DNA from: Leptospiraceae bacterium
Lineage (GTDB): Bacteria > Spirochaetota > Leptospiria > Leptospirales > Leptonemataceae
Reading direction: 5' to 3'
DNA: 41,991 bases
Assembly (NCBI GenBank): GCA_002717505.1
Contig: PBEB01000002.1
Location: forward strand, 72,594-114,584
Made by a program: the position numbers and the translations under genes
Shown: one piece after another, positions 16,781 to 25,421 of the stretch
Position numbering within the stretch: the first letter of the stretch is position 1
Layout of the letters: each line of letters opens with the position of its first letter
Notes under the pieces: generated by a model
The model's input: only the letters and a program-made list of their open reading frames with translations
The model's database searches: none
What the model was told of the DNA's origin: nothing

Positions 16781-16809
16781 GGCTGCACTCCAGTAATGGA
16801 CTGGAAGCC
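16781..16809. terminator. Hairpin between convergent hydrolase-like and folP genes
   Basis: GGCT (16781-16784) and TCCAGT (16789-16794) pair with ACTGGA (16800-16805) and AGCC (16806-16809), leaving a four-base bulge and a five-base loop, 24 bases past the hydrolase-like stop. No T-run follows on either strand, so its terminator role is only likely from position. Confidence 0.35.
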
Positions 16810-16910
16810 GAATCTTCCATCGAATTGAGAACTCGGTGCTTTTGCTTATTGATGCACAAAGCTGCCGGATTCGGATTCAACCTCAGGTTAACGGATCCAA
16901 AAGCTATCTC

Positions 16911-17777
16911 TCAGGATTGGTTTGTTGCATCGGTATTGAGATGGCCACCATGAATGGCATTCTGAATGGCCAGAGCATCGTAGAGGGGAGCCGGATCATG
17001 AGTGCGAATATATTCAACCTTTTGTTCTGCAAGGTAAAGCTCACAGGCCAGGGTGGCCGCGAACCGATCTCTGGGTGGTTTGCCTGTGATGGCTCCCAGA
17101 AAGGATTTCCGGGAAACAGAAACCAGCAGGGGCAGAGCAAAGTCTTTTCGCAGAGTCTGCAGGTTACGCAAAACGCGATAAGAGCATTCAGCATCGGAAC
17201 CAAGGAAAAAGCCCATGCCCGGGTCCAGAATTAAATTGGATGGGGAGATTCCCGCAGCTTCCAGCTCTCGCAGGCGCTCTTCAAAGAAACTGCGAATCCG
17301 ATCCAGAATGGAATCCGGAGAGACGTGCATTTCATTTGCGATACCCTTCTGAAGTGAATGCATCACGATCATTTTGCAATCGGATTCTGCCAGAAGATCA
17401 TACATGGCAGGGTGCGCAAAACCGGTGATATCATTCAAATAATCGATACCTTCCCTCAGAACATGTTTTTGCACCTCCGGATTGAAGCTATCTACAGAGA
17501 CTTCTATGCTTTTCGAGATTCTTCCTTCTGCTTTCAGTTTGCGGATGATTCCCAGGGTCAGGTCCAGTCTCTGGATTTCAACATTCGCTTCCACTGGATT
17601 CGCCTGAGGATTACTGCTGGCAGCGCCCAGGTCAAGAATTGGACAACCTGTAGCGCAGAGACTTAATATGTGACTCTCGATCTCCGGGGCACTCAGGAAT
17701 TGCCCCCCGTCGGAGAAGGAATCCGTGGTAATGTTTACTATGCCTAACAGCCGAGGGGATGAGCTGGTCCGATTCAT
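16911..17777 (-). CDS. folP: Dihydropteroate synthase of the Sul-like subtype
   Basis: A 288-residue cytoplasmic enzyme that joins p-aminobenzoate to the pterin diphosphate in folate synthesis. It reads like the mobile sulfonamide-resistance enzymes Sul1/Sul2 rather than ordinary FolP: GIVNITTDSFSDGG (12-25), DLGAASSNPQANPV (49-62) in place of the usual GGESTRPG loop, VDSF (95-98), YLNDITGF (113-120), DPGMGFFLG (185-193, longer than the usual DPGxGFGK loop), SVSRKSFLG (220-228) and YIRTHDP (256-262). The start is taken as ATG 17777; a TTG at 17816 would add 13 residues. It lies between a convergent gene and a TPR gene 69 bases upstream, not beside other folate genes, and has no flanking mobile element. 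Confidence 0.93.
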   Translation of the reverse strand: MNRTSSSPRLLGIVNITTDSFSDGGQFLSAPEIESHILSLCATGCPILDLGAASSNPQANPVEANVEIQRLDLTLGIIRKLKAEGRISKSIEVSVDSFNPEVQKHVLREGIDYLNDITGFAHPAMYDLLAESDCKMIVMHSLQKGIANEMHVSPDSILDRIRSFFEERLRELEAAGISPSNLILDPGMGFFLGSDAECSYRVLRNLQTLRKDFALPLLVSVSRKSFLGAITGKPPRDRFAATLACELYLAEQKVEYIRTHDPAPLYDALAIQNAIHGGHLNTDATNQS

Positions 17778-17846
17778 AAAGGGTTTCTCAAGTCTGCCAT
17801 TTTCCGAGAAATTCAACGACCAATAATGAAGAACTAATAGCTCTGA

Positions 17847-19682
17847 TCAATTGGAGTCATCGCTGTTCGATTCTGAAGGCTGGCCTGTGCCATTATCCTC
17901 CGCATCGTCCGTAGCAATAGAAGGGTTCGAGTCTGTTGCATTTCCGGTGGATGTGGATGGCGGATCCTCAGGATTCTTACCGGGATTGACGTCCGGAGTA
18001 TCGGTTGCAGGAGGCTTTTCTCCAAAGATAGTGGCCCACTTTGCATTTCGCGAAATCAATTCCTGAACCTCACCAATTTCGGCTGCTGCCGTTTTGAAAC
18101 TGGCGGACCGAGGTACCCAATAAGAGGCTATATCCTGGGCTCGAATTTCATTGTTCTGTTTGAGGAGAAACTCCAACAGATCCACCCGGGCCACAGGTTC
18201 AAATAAGTCCGGCTTCATGCGAAGCCAACCGGCCGGCGACTCCGGCTCCGAAACAACAGGTTTGGCCGGTTTACCTTCGCCTTCGAGTGTTTCCTGGTTT
18301 ATTCTTTGGGCCATTTCTTCTTTGAAGGCTGCAATGGCCGCTTTGCCCCGCTCTGATCGATCGAAAAGGAAAAACATCTGAATCTCCTCTTCCAGCAAGC
18401 GACTCCTGGAAATCTTCTTCGCTTCCGGAGACTTCTGCTGAGTAGAAGGGAAGATTAATGCACGGTTCGAAACGGCTGCTGTGTTGAATTTCATTGTATG
18501 AATCGCTTCTATCTTTTGAGCATTCAACGAATCCAGAACTGTACGAGCCTGGTCGAACCTGGAGCGAGCGACCAGCACATGAACATATTGTAGAGTTACG
18601 GAATTGTAGAATGGGGGCTGGTAGACGGTATTGCGATAAAGCTGATCCTGAAATTTTTCGTAGGAGTCCGGATTCGAAGTTAGCAGGGCTCTGACAGAGA
18701 GCGCATCCAATTGCTGGCTGTCCTCTTTGAGGGCGGCCTGCATATGGCTTGTGGCCTGCTTGCGATCCCCCTGCATCAATGCCAGTCTGGCCAGGGCTCC
18801 CTGCACCAGGGCTGAGTTCTTGCTTCTGGAGGCACCCTTTAATTGTTCATGAGCACGCACCACATCCTCCAGCTCCAGATAGGTCAGCCCCCGGCCAATT
18901 TGAAGAAAATACTTAAAGCTGCCGGAAGGTCGGTTGTTCTGGGCTGATGCGCGGTCAAAAGAAGCAAGCGCGCTTTGATACTTACCGAGCTGATAATAAC
19001 AGACGCCTAACTTGTAGCTATACTTCCATTGCGGATCCTTGCGATCCAGGTACTTTAGATGATTGACGGCCCGGGAATATTGATTGGCTTTCATGGCCAC
19101 CGAAGCCAGGTTCCAGCGCACTGAGTGAGCATCCGGCTCAATATCGATTGCTTCCTCGTAGTAGCCAATAGCCTCGGCCAGATTTCCCTCCTTCTCAGAT
19201 TTCTGTCCTCGTTGAACCAATCGAACCATTTCCGCGCTGGAGGAGCCTCCCTGATTCGCAGCCATGGATTGCAACCGGGCCATTTCTGGATGATGTCTGT
19301 ATTTCAAGAATTGCGAACTGTAAACGGAAACCGATCCCCAGTCGCCGATGTACTTGGAGTACAGAACGATTTTCCAGAGCGCCTTCTCTCGGAGGTCGGC
19401 ATCCATCCTTCGTGCCACTCCTTGCTTATATGCCTGGATGGACTGGGCTTTTCTTCCCTTGCGCTCATGAATGAGCCCAATGTAAAAATGGGCATTTCCG
19501 TTTGAAGGGTCACTGCGTGTGGATTCTTCCAGAAGCCTCATGGCCGAGTCAAAATCGCCCCGGGCAAAGGCCAATCTACCCTGGCTGTAAGGGCTGGCTT
19601 CAAGGGAGTGGCCCGGTAGCAGGCAGATCGCGGAGAGGATGATAGCTACAACATCCATTTTGAAGAGTTTTTTACGATTCAT
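17847..19682 (-). CDS. Exported tetratricopeptide-repeat protein
   Basis: A 611-residue protein with an N-terminal signal peptide (KKLFKMDVVAIILSAICLLP, probable cleavage near LEA-S at about 30). Then come several TPR units, the clearest being SPYSQGRLAFARGDFDSAM, NAHFYIGLIHERKGRKAQSIQAY, LAEAIGYYEEAIDIEPDAHSVRWNLASV and KLGVCYYQLGKYQSALASF. The last 60 or so residues are a low-complexity tail of Asp, Asn, Ser, Thr and Pro (PPATDTPDVNPGKNPEDPP and onward). It likely acts as a protein-interaction scaffold in the periplasm or outer membrane. GGGAAA precedes the ATG by six bases. It is divergent from the Gld-like operon and upstream of folP. Confidence 0.85.
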   Translation of the reverse strand: MNRKKLFKMDVVAIILSAICLLPGHSLEASPYSQGRLAFARGDFDSAMRLLEESTRSDPSNGNAHFYIGLIHERKGRKAQSIQAYKQGVARRMDADLREKALWKIVLYSKYIGDWGSVSVYSSQFLKYRHHPEMARLQSMAANQGGSSSAEMVRLVQRGQKSEKEGNLAEAIGYYEEAIDIEPDAHSVRWNLASVAMKANQYSRAVNHLKYLDRKDPQWKYSYKLGVCYYQLGKYQSALASFDRASAQNNRPSGSFKYFLQIGRGLTYLELEDVVRAHEQLKGASRSKNSALVQGALARLALMQGDRKQATSHMQAALKEDSQQLDALSVRALLTSNPDSYEKFQDQLYRNTVYQPPFYNSVTLQYVHVLVARSRFDQARTVLDSLNAQKIEAIHTMKFNTAAVSNRALIFPSTQQKSPEAKKISRSRLLEEEIQMFFLFDRSERGKAAIAAFKEEMAQRINQETLEGEGKPAKPVVSEPESPAGWLRMKPDLFEPVARVDLLEFLLKQNNEIRAQDIASYWVPRSASFKTAAAEIGEVQELISRNAKWATIFGEKPPATDTPDVNPGKNPEDPPSTSTGNATDSNPSIATDDAEDNGTGQPSESNSDDSN

Positions 19683-19887
19683 GGGCTTTTCCCGGGATGG
19701 CTGGCAGAGTGGATGCAGGTAGCGGGCTGAGCCGACCTCTGGCCTCAGACAGGGACTTTTCTCTATAATCTGAAGCGATCCCTGCTTTATACTCTGTCCT
19801 GATATGACTATTTGACCATGTTTTGCTCGCCTTCGTTCATTGGAAATCATTTGACATGTGGCCTGCCGACGCGGTGTTAAAGGCAGT

Positions 19888-20613
19888 ATGCAACCTCCCA
19901 TCCGATTGTCCCAGGTTACCAAATACTATGGAGACTTTCCTGCTCTACAGGATGTTAATTTCGAAATCCAGTCTGGAGAGGTGGTAGGGCTCCTGGGTCT
20001 GAACGGCGCAGGAAAAACCACCTGTTTGCGTCTGCTCACCGGTTTTTTGACCCCCAGCGACGGATTGCTGGAGGTGGATGGCGAAAATGTGGCGGAAAAC
20101 CCTCTTAGTATTCGTAGTAAGTTGGGATATCTGCCGGAAGTCCCCCCGCTCTATCTGGAGCTCACAGTTCATGACTATTTACACTTTGTGGCCAGGTTAC
20201 GAGGAGTTAGCGAATCCAGCTTTGCTGCAGAATTCGATCGCGTAGTGGAGCGGACCAATCTGCAACCGGCCCGCAGGTCTTTGATCCGGCATCTTTCCCT
20301 GGGTTTCAGAAAGCGAGTGGGCATAGCTCAGGCATTGATCGGAAATCCATCAATTCTAATCTTCGATGAGCCGGTGTCAGGGCTGGATCCACGACAGATT
20401 GTGGAAGTCCGGAATTTAATTCGCGACCTGGCGGGGCAGCATACAATTTTGATTTCCAGTCATATCCTTACGGAAGTTAGCCGTACTTGCGACCGGGTGC
20501 TGATCCTGCATCAAGGTAAGATGGTGGCCAGCCTGGAAGGCCAAAAACTGGAAAATGATTTGGAGACTGAATTTATGAAGCATACTACCGGCGAAGTGGA
20601 GGTAGGAGTATGA
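19888..20613 (+). CDS. ABC transporter ATPase, GldA-like
   Basis: A 241-residue ABC ATPase. Walker A is GLNGAGKTT (37-45), the signature is LSLGFRKR (136-143, LSxG rather than LSGG), Walker B ILIFDEP (156-162) with GLDP D-loop, and the switch histidine is in ISSHIL. Family relatives power ABC-2 type exporters such as those for drugs, nodulation factors and the Gld gliding complex. The start at 19888 is chosen for AAAGG five bases upstream. It is the first gene of a five-gene unit in which each stop overlaps the next start, and the order ATPase, permease, GldG-like protein is that of gldA-gldF-gldG. Confidence 0.93.
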   Translation: MQPPIRLSQVTKYYGDFPALQDVNFEIQSGEVVGLLGLNGAGKTTCLRLLTGFLTPSDGLLEVDGENVAENPLSIRSKLGYLPEVPPLYLELTVHDYLHFVARLRGVSESSFAAEFDRVVERTNLQPARRSLIRHLSLGFRKRVGIAQALIGNPSILIFDEPVSGLDPRQIVEVRNLIRDLAGQHTILISSHILTEVSRTCDRVLILHQGKMVASLEGQKLENDLETEFMKHTTGEVEVGV

Positions 20614-21341
20614 AAGGCTCGTTGCAGCGAATTTACTGGGTCTACCTCAAGGAGCTTTCTTCGTTTTTTGGCTCCAGCTTGCCGCCTTTGAGTATTGGTA
20701 TCCTGGCATTCTGTTGCGGTTTCGTCAGCGTCATTCTGGCCAGCACAGATCGAGCAACCTATGAACAGGTGACCGTAGCTATCTTTTATATCTTCTACTT
20801 GCTCACACTTGGCTCAGGAGTCTTTCTTTCTATGTCTGCTTTTGTAAATGAGCGAAAGCAGGGAACCCTGGAACTGCTCTACAGCCTTCCTATTTCTGAT
20901 CTGGAACTGGTGATCGGAAAGTTTTTACTGAATTTCACTATACTGGGAGTCCTTCTCTTTCTGATGCAGGGTGTGTATATCTTCTGGATTGCCGAGGCTC
21001 CGCTTTATATGACCGCCACGGGATTGATCGGATTATGGCTTGTGGCCATGTATGCAACTGCCATCGGGATTTTCGCATCCAGTTTTACCGAAAGCCATCT
21101 GATTTCGCTGCTTATTTCTACGGGCATCATTGTATTCGTAGACATTGGCGGTTATCTGGCTGGATTACTGCCTGCACCGGCTCGCGAAATCTTCAGTTAC
21201 ATGCATGCTCTGGATCAGTTCAATCCATTTACCAGAGGGATCATTCCGCTACAGGGAACTCTATTCTTTGGAGGGATGGCGATCCTATTTTTGTTTTTTA
21301 CAGTCAGGGTTCTGGAATCTCGACGTTGGAGAGGTAACTAA
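20610..21341 (+). CDS. ABC-2 type permease, GldF-like
   Basis: A 243-residue inner-membrane protein with six hydrophobic segments and the ABC-2 pattern: after the second helix comes the conserved amphipathic MSAFVNERKQGTLELLYSLPISDLELVIGKFL, cited as VNERKQGTLELLYSLP, which contacts the ATPase. FNPFTRGII near the end is typical of the GldF branch. AGGAG lies four bases upstream of the ATG, inside the ATPase gene, and ATGA overlap joins the two. It should form the channel moved by the preceding ATPase together with the next gene product. Confidence 0.92.
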   Translation: MKGSLQRIYWVYLKELSSFFGSSLPPLSIGILAFCCGFVSVILASTDRATYEQVTVAIFYIFYLLTLGSGVFLSMSAFVNERKQGTLELLYSLPISDLELVIGKFLLNFTILGVLLFLMQGVYIFWIAEAPLYMTATGLIGLWLVAMYATAIGIFASSFTESHLISLLISTGIIVFVDIGGYLAGLLPAPAREIFSYMHALDQFNPFTRGIIPLQGTLFFGGMAILFLFFTVRVLESRRWRGN

Positions 21342-23374
21342 TGAATATCCAGACTATGCGAGAAGTCATAAAGAGAATTGGTGGCTGGACTTTGCTTGCC
21401 GGAGGAATCACTGCCCTTCTGGCATTTCAGTACTTGAATTCAGCCACAGGAATTTTTCTCTTCGCTTTGGGCCTGCTCCTGTTCTTCGCTGACCCGGTCC
21501 TGTTGCTACTGAACCGCAAGGATGCCACTCTGGAAGGTAGATGGAAGACTCTCTATACAAGCTGGGCACTTTTAGGAGCCGCTCTGGTATTCTTTATCAT
21601 TCGCTCTCAGATTCATGGAGAGGATGACAGTATTGCCGCTCGTATGCGGTTGTTTCTGCTCATCATCTTTCTTTTCAGTTTCATAGGTTCGGTCTTACTT
21701 AGGATTTCAGCAGGGCTGGAATACAGCTCCCGAGCCAGTCTGGCCGGACAGCAATCCAGAGAACGCAATGCAGTCCGGGCCTCCCTGGGAGTTCTGGCAG
21801 CGCTGGCTCTTTTTTCTGCATTGAACTATCTGGCTGCGAAAAGGAATCCAACCCTGGATTTTTCCCCGGGATACTTTTCCTATAGCGAAGAATCCAGGCA
21901 GATTATCGCAACACTGGATGGAAAAGCGGAAGTACATGCATTTCTTCCTGTAAAACAGGCCATTCGAGATAAACAGTCTAGCAAAACATTACCGGAGCTC
22001 TATCAGATTGCTGAAGATGTGCGCGTGATGCTTCAGCAGTTACCCAATATCAATTCTTCCATAACTCTTGAATTTCACAACGCAGACCTGGCTGATTTTC
22101 AGTCCGATGAATTTGGTCGTGTGTCTAACGGCACTATTATCATTCGAGCACTGAAGAAAGGAAATGTGGAAGCAGACGATAGGCCCTATGTGGATCGTCG
22201 AGTCTACGTTTACTCCAGAAAGGATATGGAGCGACTGGAACGTGAATCCGTGCGAGCGCTGCTACAGGTTTCTTCGCCTCCCAGGATGGTCTACTTTCCT
22301 GCCGCCAATGGCGAACGAGTGGCCTTGCAGAGGGCGGCGGCCAATCCTCATTCGCTGGAAACCTTTCGTGAATTGATGCGCTTCTACAATTATCGCATTC
22401 GCGATCTGGGAGCCGGTGCAGACTGGCCAGGTCCCATTCCGGAAGATGCAGACGCTGTTGTCCTGGCCGGGCCTACGGCGCCCTACGGAGAGGATGCCCG
22501 AAATGCGTTACTGGACTATGCTCGAAAAGGCGGTCGGATTATGATACTGATTGATCCATCCGGTAAAGAAGACTTTGAATGGCTTCTGGGGGAATTGCAG
22601 GTACCGTATACAGTAGATAAGGCCATGCTCAGTCATAATCCACGAAGACCCGGGGAGCTCTTCATCCAGCAATTTGAAACCCATCGAATGACCGAAAACC
22701 TGAATCTGGGCGGAAGGGCAGCCATTGTATATGCTGGCACTGCATTCTTTGAAGATGCGAAGCGCGATAAGCCATCTTCCGATTCCACCAATCCAGTCCC
22801 TCCCGAGTCAGATGTTGATGCGCCGAACCCAGGGCAGGGGACGCCTGCTCCAGCCAACGAACAGGAGTCGCAAGTGAATGAAGACCCTGCTTCGCCGGAT
22901 GCAGGCCAGGAAGTGCCCGGAGCAGAAAAAAAGCCTGATGAATTCAAAACCCAGGTTTTTCTCTATTCTCCATTCGGTACCGTTCTGGATAGAAATCGAA
23001 ACGGCAAACAGGATCCAGGCGAAAGCCAGGGTCGATTTCCTCTGGGACTGGCCATTGAGAATCCGGCTCGGGATACACGAATTGCGGTGTATTCCGACAT
23101 TGCCTGGATTTCAGAGATGGGGCTCCGGTATGAAGCCGATCATCGGAATCCGATCCTTGCTGCAGATACTCTGTTCTGGATGACCGAGAGCGAAGTGGCT
23201 GCAGCCCTTCCAGCCGAACCCAGAAAGGATCGTTCTATTCAAATAACCGAAGAGCTAAAACTTAGAAACCTGATTCTGGGTATTGTTGTGTTTCCTCTTG
23301 GCCTATCTCTGGCTCTGGGATTGGCTCTCTATTTCTATCGCAAGAATCGCCGGTTCGAAGGTAAGGGGTCGTGA
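21341..23374 (+). CDS. GldG-like ABC transporter auxiliary protein
   Basis: A 677-residue membrane protein. Four hydrophobic helices lie in about the first 165 residues (LLAGGITALLAFQYL, FALGLLLFFADPVLLLL, a third at about 68-88 and a fourth at about 100-122, with another near 148-165). A long extracytoplasmic part follows, with a GldG/ABC_transp_aux character: YFSYSEESRQIIATLDGKAEV, the DADAVVLAGPTAPYGEDARNALLDY segment and GRIMILIDPSG. A Pro/Glu-rich linker (about 480-530) and one last helix (LILGIVVFPLGLSLALGLALYF) end it. It probably couples the transporter to a substrate or surface component. TAATG overlap links it to the permease. Substrate unknown. Confidence 0.88.
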   Translation: MNIQTMREVIKRIGGWTLLAGGITALLAFQYLNSATGIFLFALGLLLFFADPVLLLLNRKDATLEGRWKTLYTSWALLGAALVFFIIRSQIHGEDDSIAARMRLFLLIIFLFSFIGSVLLRISAGLEYSSRASLAGQQSRERNAVRASLGVLAALALFSALNYLAAKRNPTLDFSPGYFSYSEESRQIIATLDGKAEVHAFLPVKQAIRDKQSSKTLPELYQIAEDVRVMLQQLPNINSSITLEFHNADLADFQSDEFGRVSNGTIIIRALKKGNVEADDRPYVDRRVYVYSRKDMERLERESVRALLQVSSPPRMVYFPAANGERVALQRAAANPHSLETFRELMRFYNYRIRDLGAGADWPGPIPEDADAVVLAGPTAPYGEDARNALLDYARKGGRIMILIDPSGKEDFEWLLGELQVPYTVDKAMLSHNPRRPGELFIQQFETHRMTENLNLGGRAAIVYAGTAFFEDAKRDKPSSDSTNPVPPESDVDAPNPGQGTPAPANEQESQVNEDPASPDAGQEVPGAEKKPDEFKTQVFLYSPFGTVLDRNRNGKQDPGESQGRFPLGLAIENPARDTRIAVYSDIAWISEMGLRYEADHRNPILAADTLFWMTESEVAAALPAEPRKDRSIQITEELKLRNLILGIVVFPLGLSLALGLALYFYRKNRRFEGKGS

Positions 23375-24456
23375 AGAAGGTACCGGTTTCACTCTGGGTC
23401 TTGATGGCCTCTTTAATTGCTCTGGGCGCCTTCCTCTTTCTGGACATTGAGAAGAAGAAGGAGCCCATAGTCTGGGATCTGGATCTTCAGACTTTGAAGT
23501 ATAAAGACCTGTCTTTTGAGAAGCAATCTACATTCCAGGGAGATCGATACTATACATCATTCAGCAAGGATGGGAAGAGTTATCGCTATCGCGCAAGTAC
23601 GGCGGTGCCGAATATATTCCAGGAGTTTGAAGAGCTAAAAATGCATGGACTTTATGCATTGGAGGGAGAAGTCCGCAAGGAGTTCCCGGAGGATTTGTTT
23701 GGCGAAAGCGAGGAAAGCCGTTGCGTAGAGCTAATGCCTGTGAGCGAAGACTCGTTCAGACTATGTGCGGCCAACAAGGACCGGAATGGAAAGCTGTTCG
23801 CGGTGGCCAATCGTCCTTCCAATGAAGGGGAAGCATATCTAATTGCGAAGTATACTATGGATCGACTGGATTCTGACCGTACTTCCTTTCTTGAGCGTCG
23901 GGTATTCCTCTATCCCACTGCTTCCAGCACATTGGAAATGGAAGTTACACTGCTTTCCGGACTCAGCGATGCTGATAATTCACAGTTTCCATATTCGGTC
24001 CACCTGCATAGAAAAGAGAAGCAACAGAAAGATGCAGGGCCTATGATGATCTGGGTGGATGAAAGCGGAAATGAAGCAGAAGCTCAGTTTTCCAATCCGC
24101 TGGACACAGTGATACGTCAGTTTCAGATCAAATTCTTTAGCTTCGAATATGAACAAAATGTTAAGGAACTCTGGGATAGCGCAGAGCCTCTGCTGGAAGC
24201 GAAAATGACCGCCGGCATAGATGGGAAGGCCGTGGAAACAATGTCCGTTGAGGTTCGTAAGCCCGGAGTGTCATTTGAGGTCCAGGGCGAAGATCTACTG
24301 CTAATGAATTCACCGGCTCTGGACGGAGTTCAAGCAATAGATCGTGAAACCGTGAAGAGGACTATTGGCTACATTAAAGGTCTCCAGGCAATAGCACCTT
24401 CAAGGCCGATGCCAGTGAATTCCAACCCCGGGCAACCGCGGCCGGGAGCACCATGA
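23371..24456 (+). CDS. Membrane-anchored protein of the Gld-like operon (DUF4340-like position)
   Basis: A 361-residue protein starting with GTG at 23371 inside the end of the previous gene. It has one N-terminal helix (VSLWVLMASLIALGAFLFL) and a soluble, beta-rich extracytoplasmic domain with a WDLDLQTLKYKDLSFEKQ start. In many bacteria the GldG-type gene is followed by a DUF4340 protein of this size and topology, and I place it there by position and layout rather than by a clear motif. Pro-rich tail (SRPMPVNSNPGQPRPGAP). The GTGA overlap indicates coupled translation. Function unknown; probably part of the same envelope complex. Confidence 0.8.
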   Translation: MKKVPVSLWVLMASLIALGAFLFLDIEKKKEPIVWDLDLQTLKYKDLSFEKQSTFQGDRYYTSFSKDGKSYRYRASTAVPNIFQEFEELKMHGLYALEGEVRKEFPEDLFGESEESRCVELMPVSEDSFRLCAANKDRNGKLFAVANRPSNEGEAYLIAKYTMDRLDSDRTSFLERRVFLYPTASSTLEMEVTLLSGLSDADNSQFPYSVHLHRKEKQQKDAGPMMIWVDESGNEAEAQFSNPLDTVIRQFQIKFFSFEYEQNVKELWDSAEPLLEAKMTAGIDGKAVETMSVEVRKPGVSFEVQGEDLLLMNSPALDGVQAIDRETVKRTIGYIKGLQAIAPSRPMPVNSNPGQPRPGAP

Positions 24457-24998
24457 TGTCCGGTGGATTCAACAGGGGTTTTGCTCCCTTCGCTGCAGCC
24501 CTCGGGATAGTGACCCTTTTCTCCGCTGGTTGCGTCTATCCTGACTTGAAGAATTTTTCCAGAGAAGAGCGGACTCTATACTTATATAACTTTGCCAACA
24601 GTACGTTCGATGCAGATGCCCAGACCGAGTTAAACGAAACCCTTCGTGAAGAGATTCATTCTAAAGAGGACTTTCTCCTGGTGCCAGAGCCTGAGGAGGC
24701 CCGCCTGGGTCTTTATGGAGAAGTAACTCTGTACCGCAAAGAAGGTCGACTATACGACAATCTTCGGAACCCAACGCGCTATGAACTTATAATTGGAGTG
24801 CGGATTCGCTTGAGAGAGAAGCCTTCTGGAAGAGTACTACTGTCCACCGAGGAAAGTGCCACGGTACATTATTCCCCCAGGGAAGGATTTCCGGAGTCGG
24901 AAGTTCAGGCCAGGCATCGGTTGCTCCGGGAACTGGCCCGGAACATTCACCGATCTATGGTCGGCGCGTATCGAGGTACCTATGGGCAGGTAGAATAA
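24453..24998 (+). CDS. LptE-like lipoprotein
   Basis: A 181-residue lipoprotein: hydrophobic signal ending FSAGC with acceptor C27. The mature part has the LptE-like pattern of LYLYNFANSTFDADAQTELNETLREEI, then DFLLVPEPEEARLGLYGEVTLYRKEG, then ELIIGVRIRLREKPSGRVLLSTEESATVHYSP and a C-terminal helical LLRELARNIHRSM. LptE plugs the outer-membrane LPS translocon LptD. Here it is the last gene of the Gld-like operon, joined by ATGA to the previous gene with GGGAG ahead of its ATG, which is an unusual place and suggests a link between this transporter and the outer membrane. Assignment is by pattern only. Confidence 0.75.
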   Translation: MMSGGFNRGFAPFAAALGIVTLFSAGCVYPDLKNFSREERTLYLYNFANSTFDADAQTELNETLREEIHSKEDFLLVPEPEEARLGLYGEVTLYRKEGRLYDNLRNPTRYELIIGVRIRLREKPSGRVLLSTEESATVHYSPREGFPESEVQARHRLLRELARNIHRSMVGAYRGTYGQVE

Positions 24999-25024
24999 TA
25001 CACCTGACTATCTACCTGGGTGTA
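24999..25024 (+). terminator. Inverted repeat after the Gld-like operon
   Basis: TACACC (24999-25004) and GGTGTA (25019-25024) are perfect inverse copies with a 14-base loop, directly after the stop at 24998. No T-run follows; possible weak terminator. Confidence 0.35.
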
Positions 25025-25115
25025 CGTGATGGCTCGGCAACATAGTCTCTGAAAAGCAGAAGAACTTATCATAAATTCCTTGATGGTACCGCGCGCTCTT
25101 CCATCATCCTCTTCA

Positions 25116-25421
25116 ATGAAGGTCGAGATTAGCAAAGATCTGGAAGATCTAATCCCGGGGTATCTGGACGGTATCCGGAAAACGGTAAATGATTATAAGG
25201 ATTTCTTGTCCAGGGATGATTGGGAAAACCTTCGAGTGCACGGCCATCGAATGAAAGGCTCTGGCGGAGGCTATGGCTTTCATTTTCTCACAGAAAAAGG
25301 AAAACAAATCGAAGACGCTGCCAAAGAAAAGGACGGGGACAGCATTAAAGCGGCAATAACGGAACTCGATGAATATCTGGGAACCCTGGAAATCGAGTTT
25401 GTCGATTCGGAAGATTGGTAA
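25116..25421 (+). CDS. Stand-alone histidine phosphotransfer (HPt) protein
   Basis: A 101-residue cytoplasmic four-helix phosphorelay protein. The HPt motif HRMKGSGGGYGF carries the phospho-accepting H44 and the lysine of HxxKG. Family-typical lead MKVEISKDLEDLIPGYL makes ATG 25116 the best start; an ATG at 25083 would add 11 residues, and neither has a ribosome site. It is immediately followed by a response-regulator/diguanylate cyclase gene (stop and ATG abut), so phosphate may pass between the two. No hybrid kinase lies nearby to feed it, so the donor must be elsewhere. Confidence 0.85.
   Translation: MKVEISKDLEDLIPGYLDGIRKTVNDYKDFLSRDDWENLRVHGHRMKGSGGGYGFHFLTEKGKQIEDAAKEKDGDSIKAAITELDEYLGTLEIEFVDSEDW

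Noticed and set aside
16911..17777. folP as an acquired resistance gene
   Set aside because: No integron, IS or composition change around it; the Sul-like subtype is expected as native in this lineage.
19852..19887. TTGACA at 19852-19857 as promoter of the Gld-like operon
   Set aside because: The -10 match at 17 bases (TGTTAA) is poor and transcription would begin at the ATG, which conflicts with the ribosome site there.
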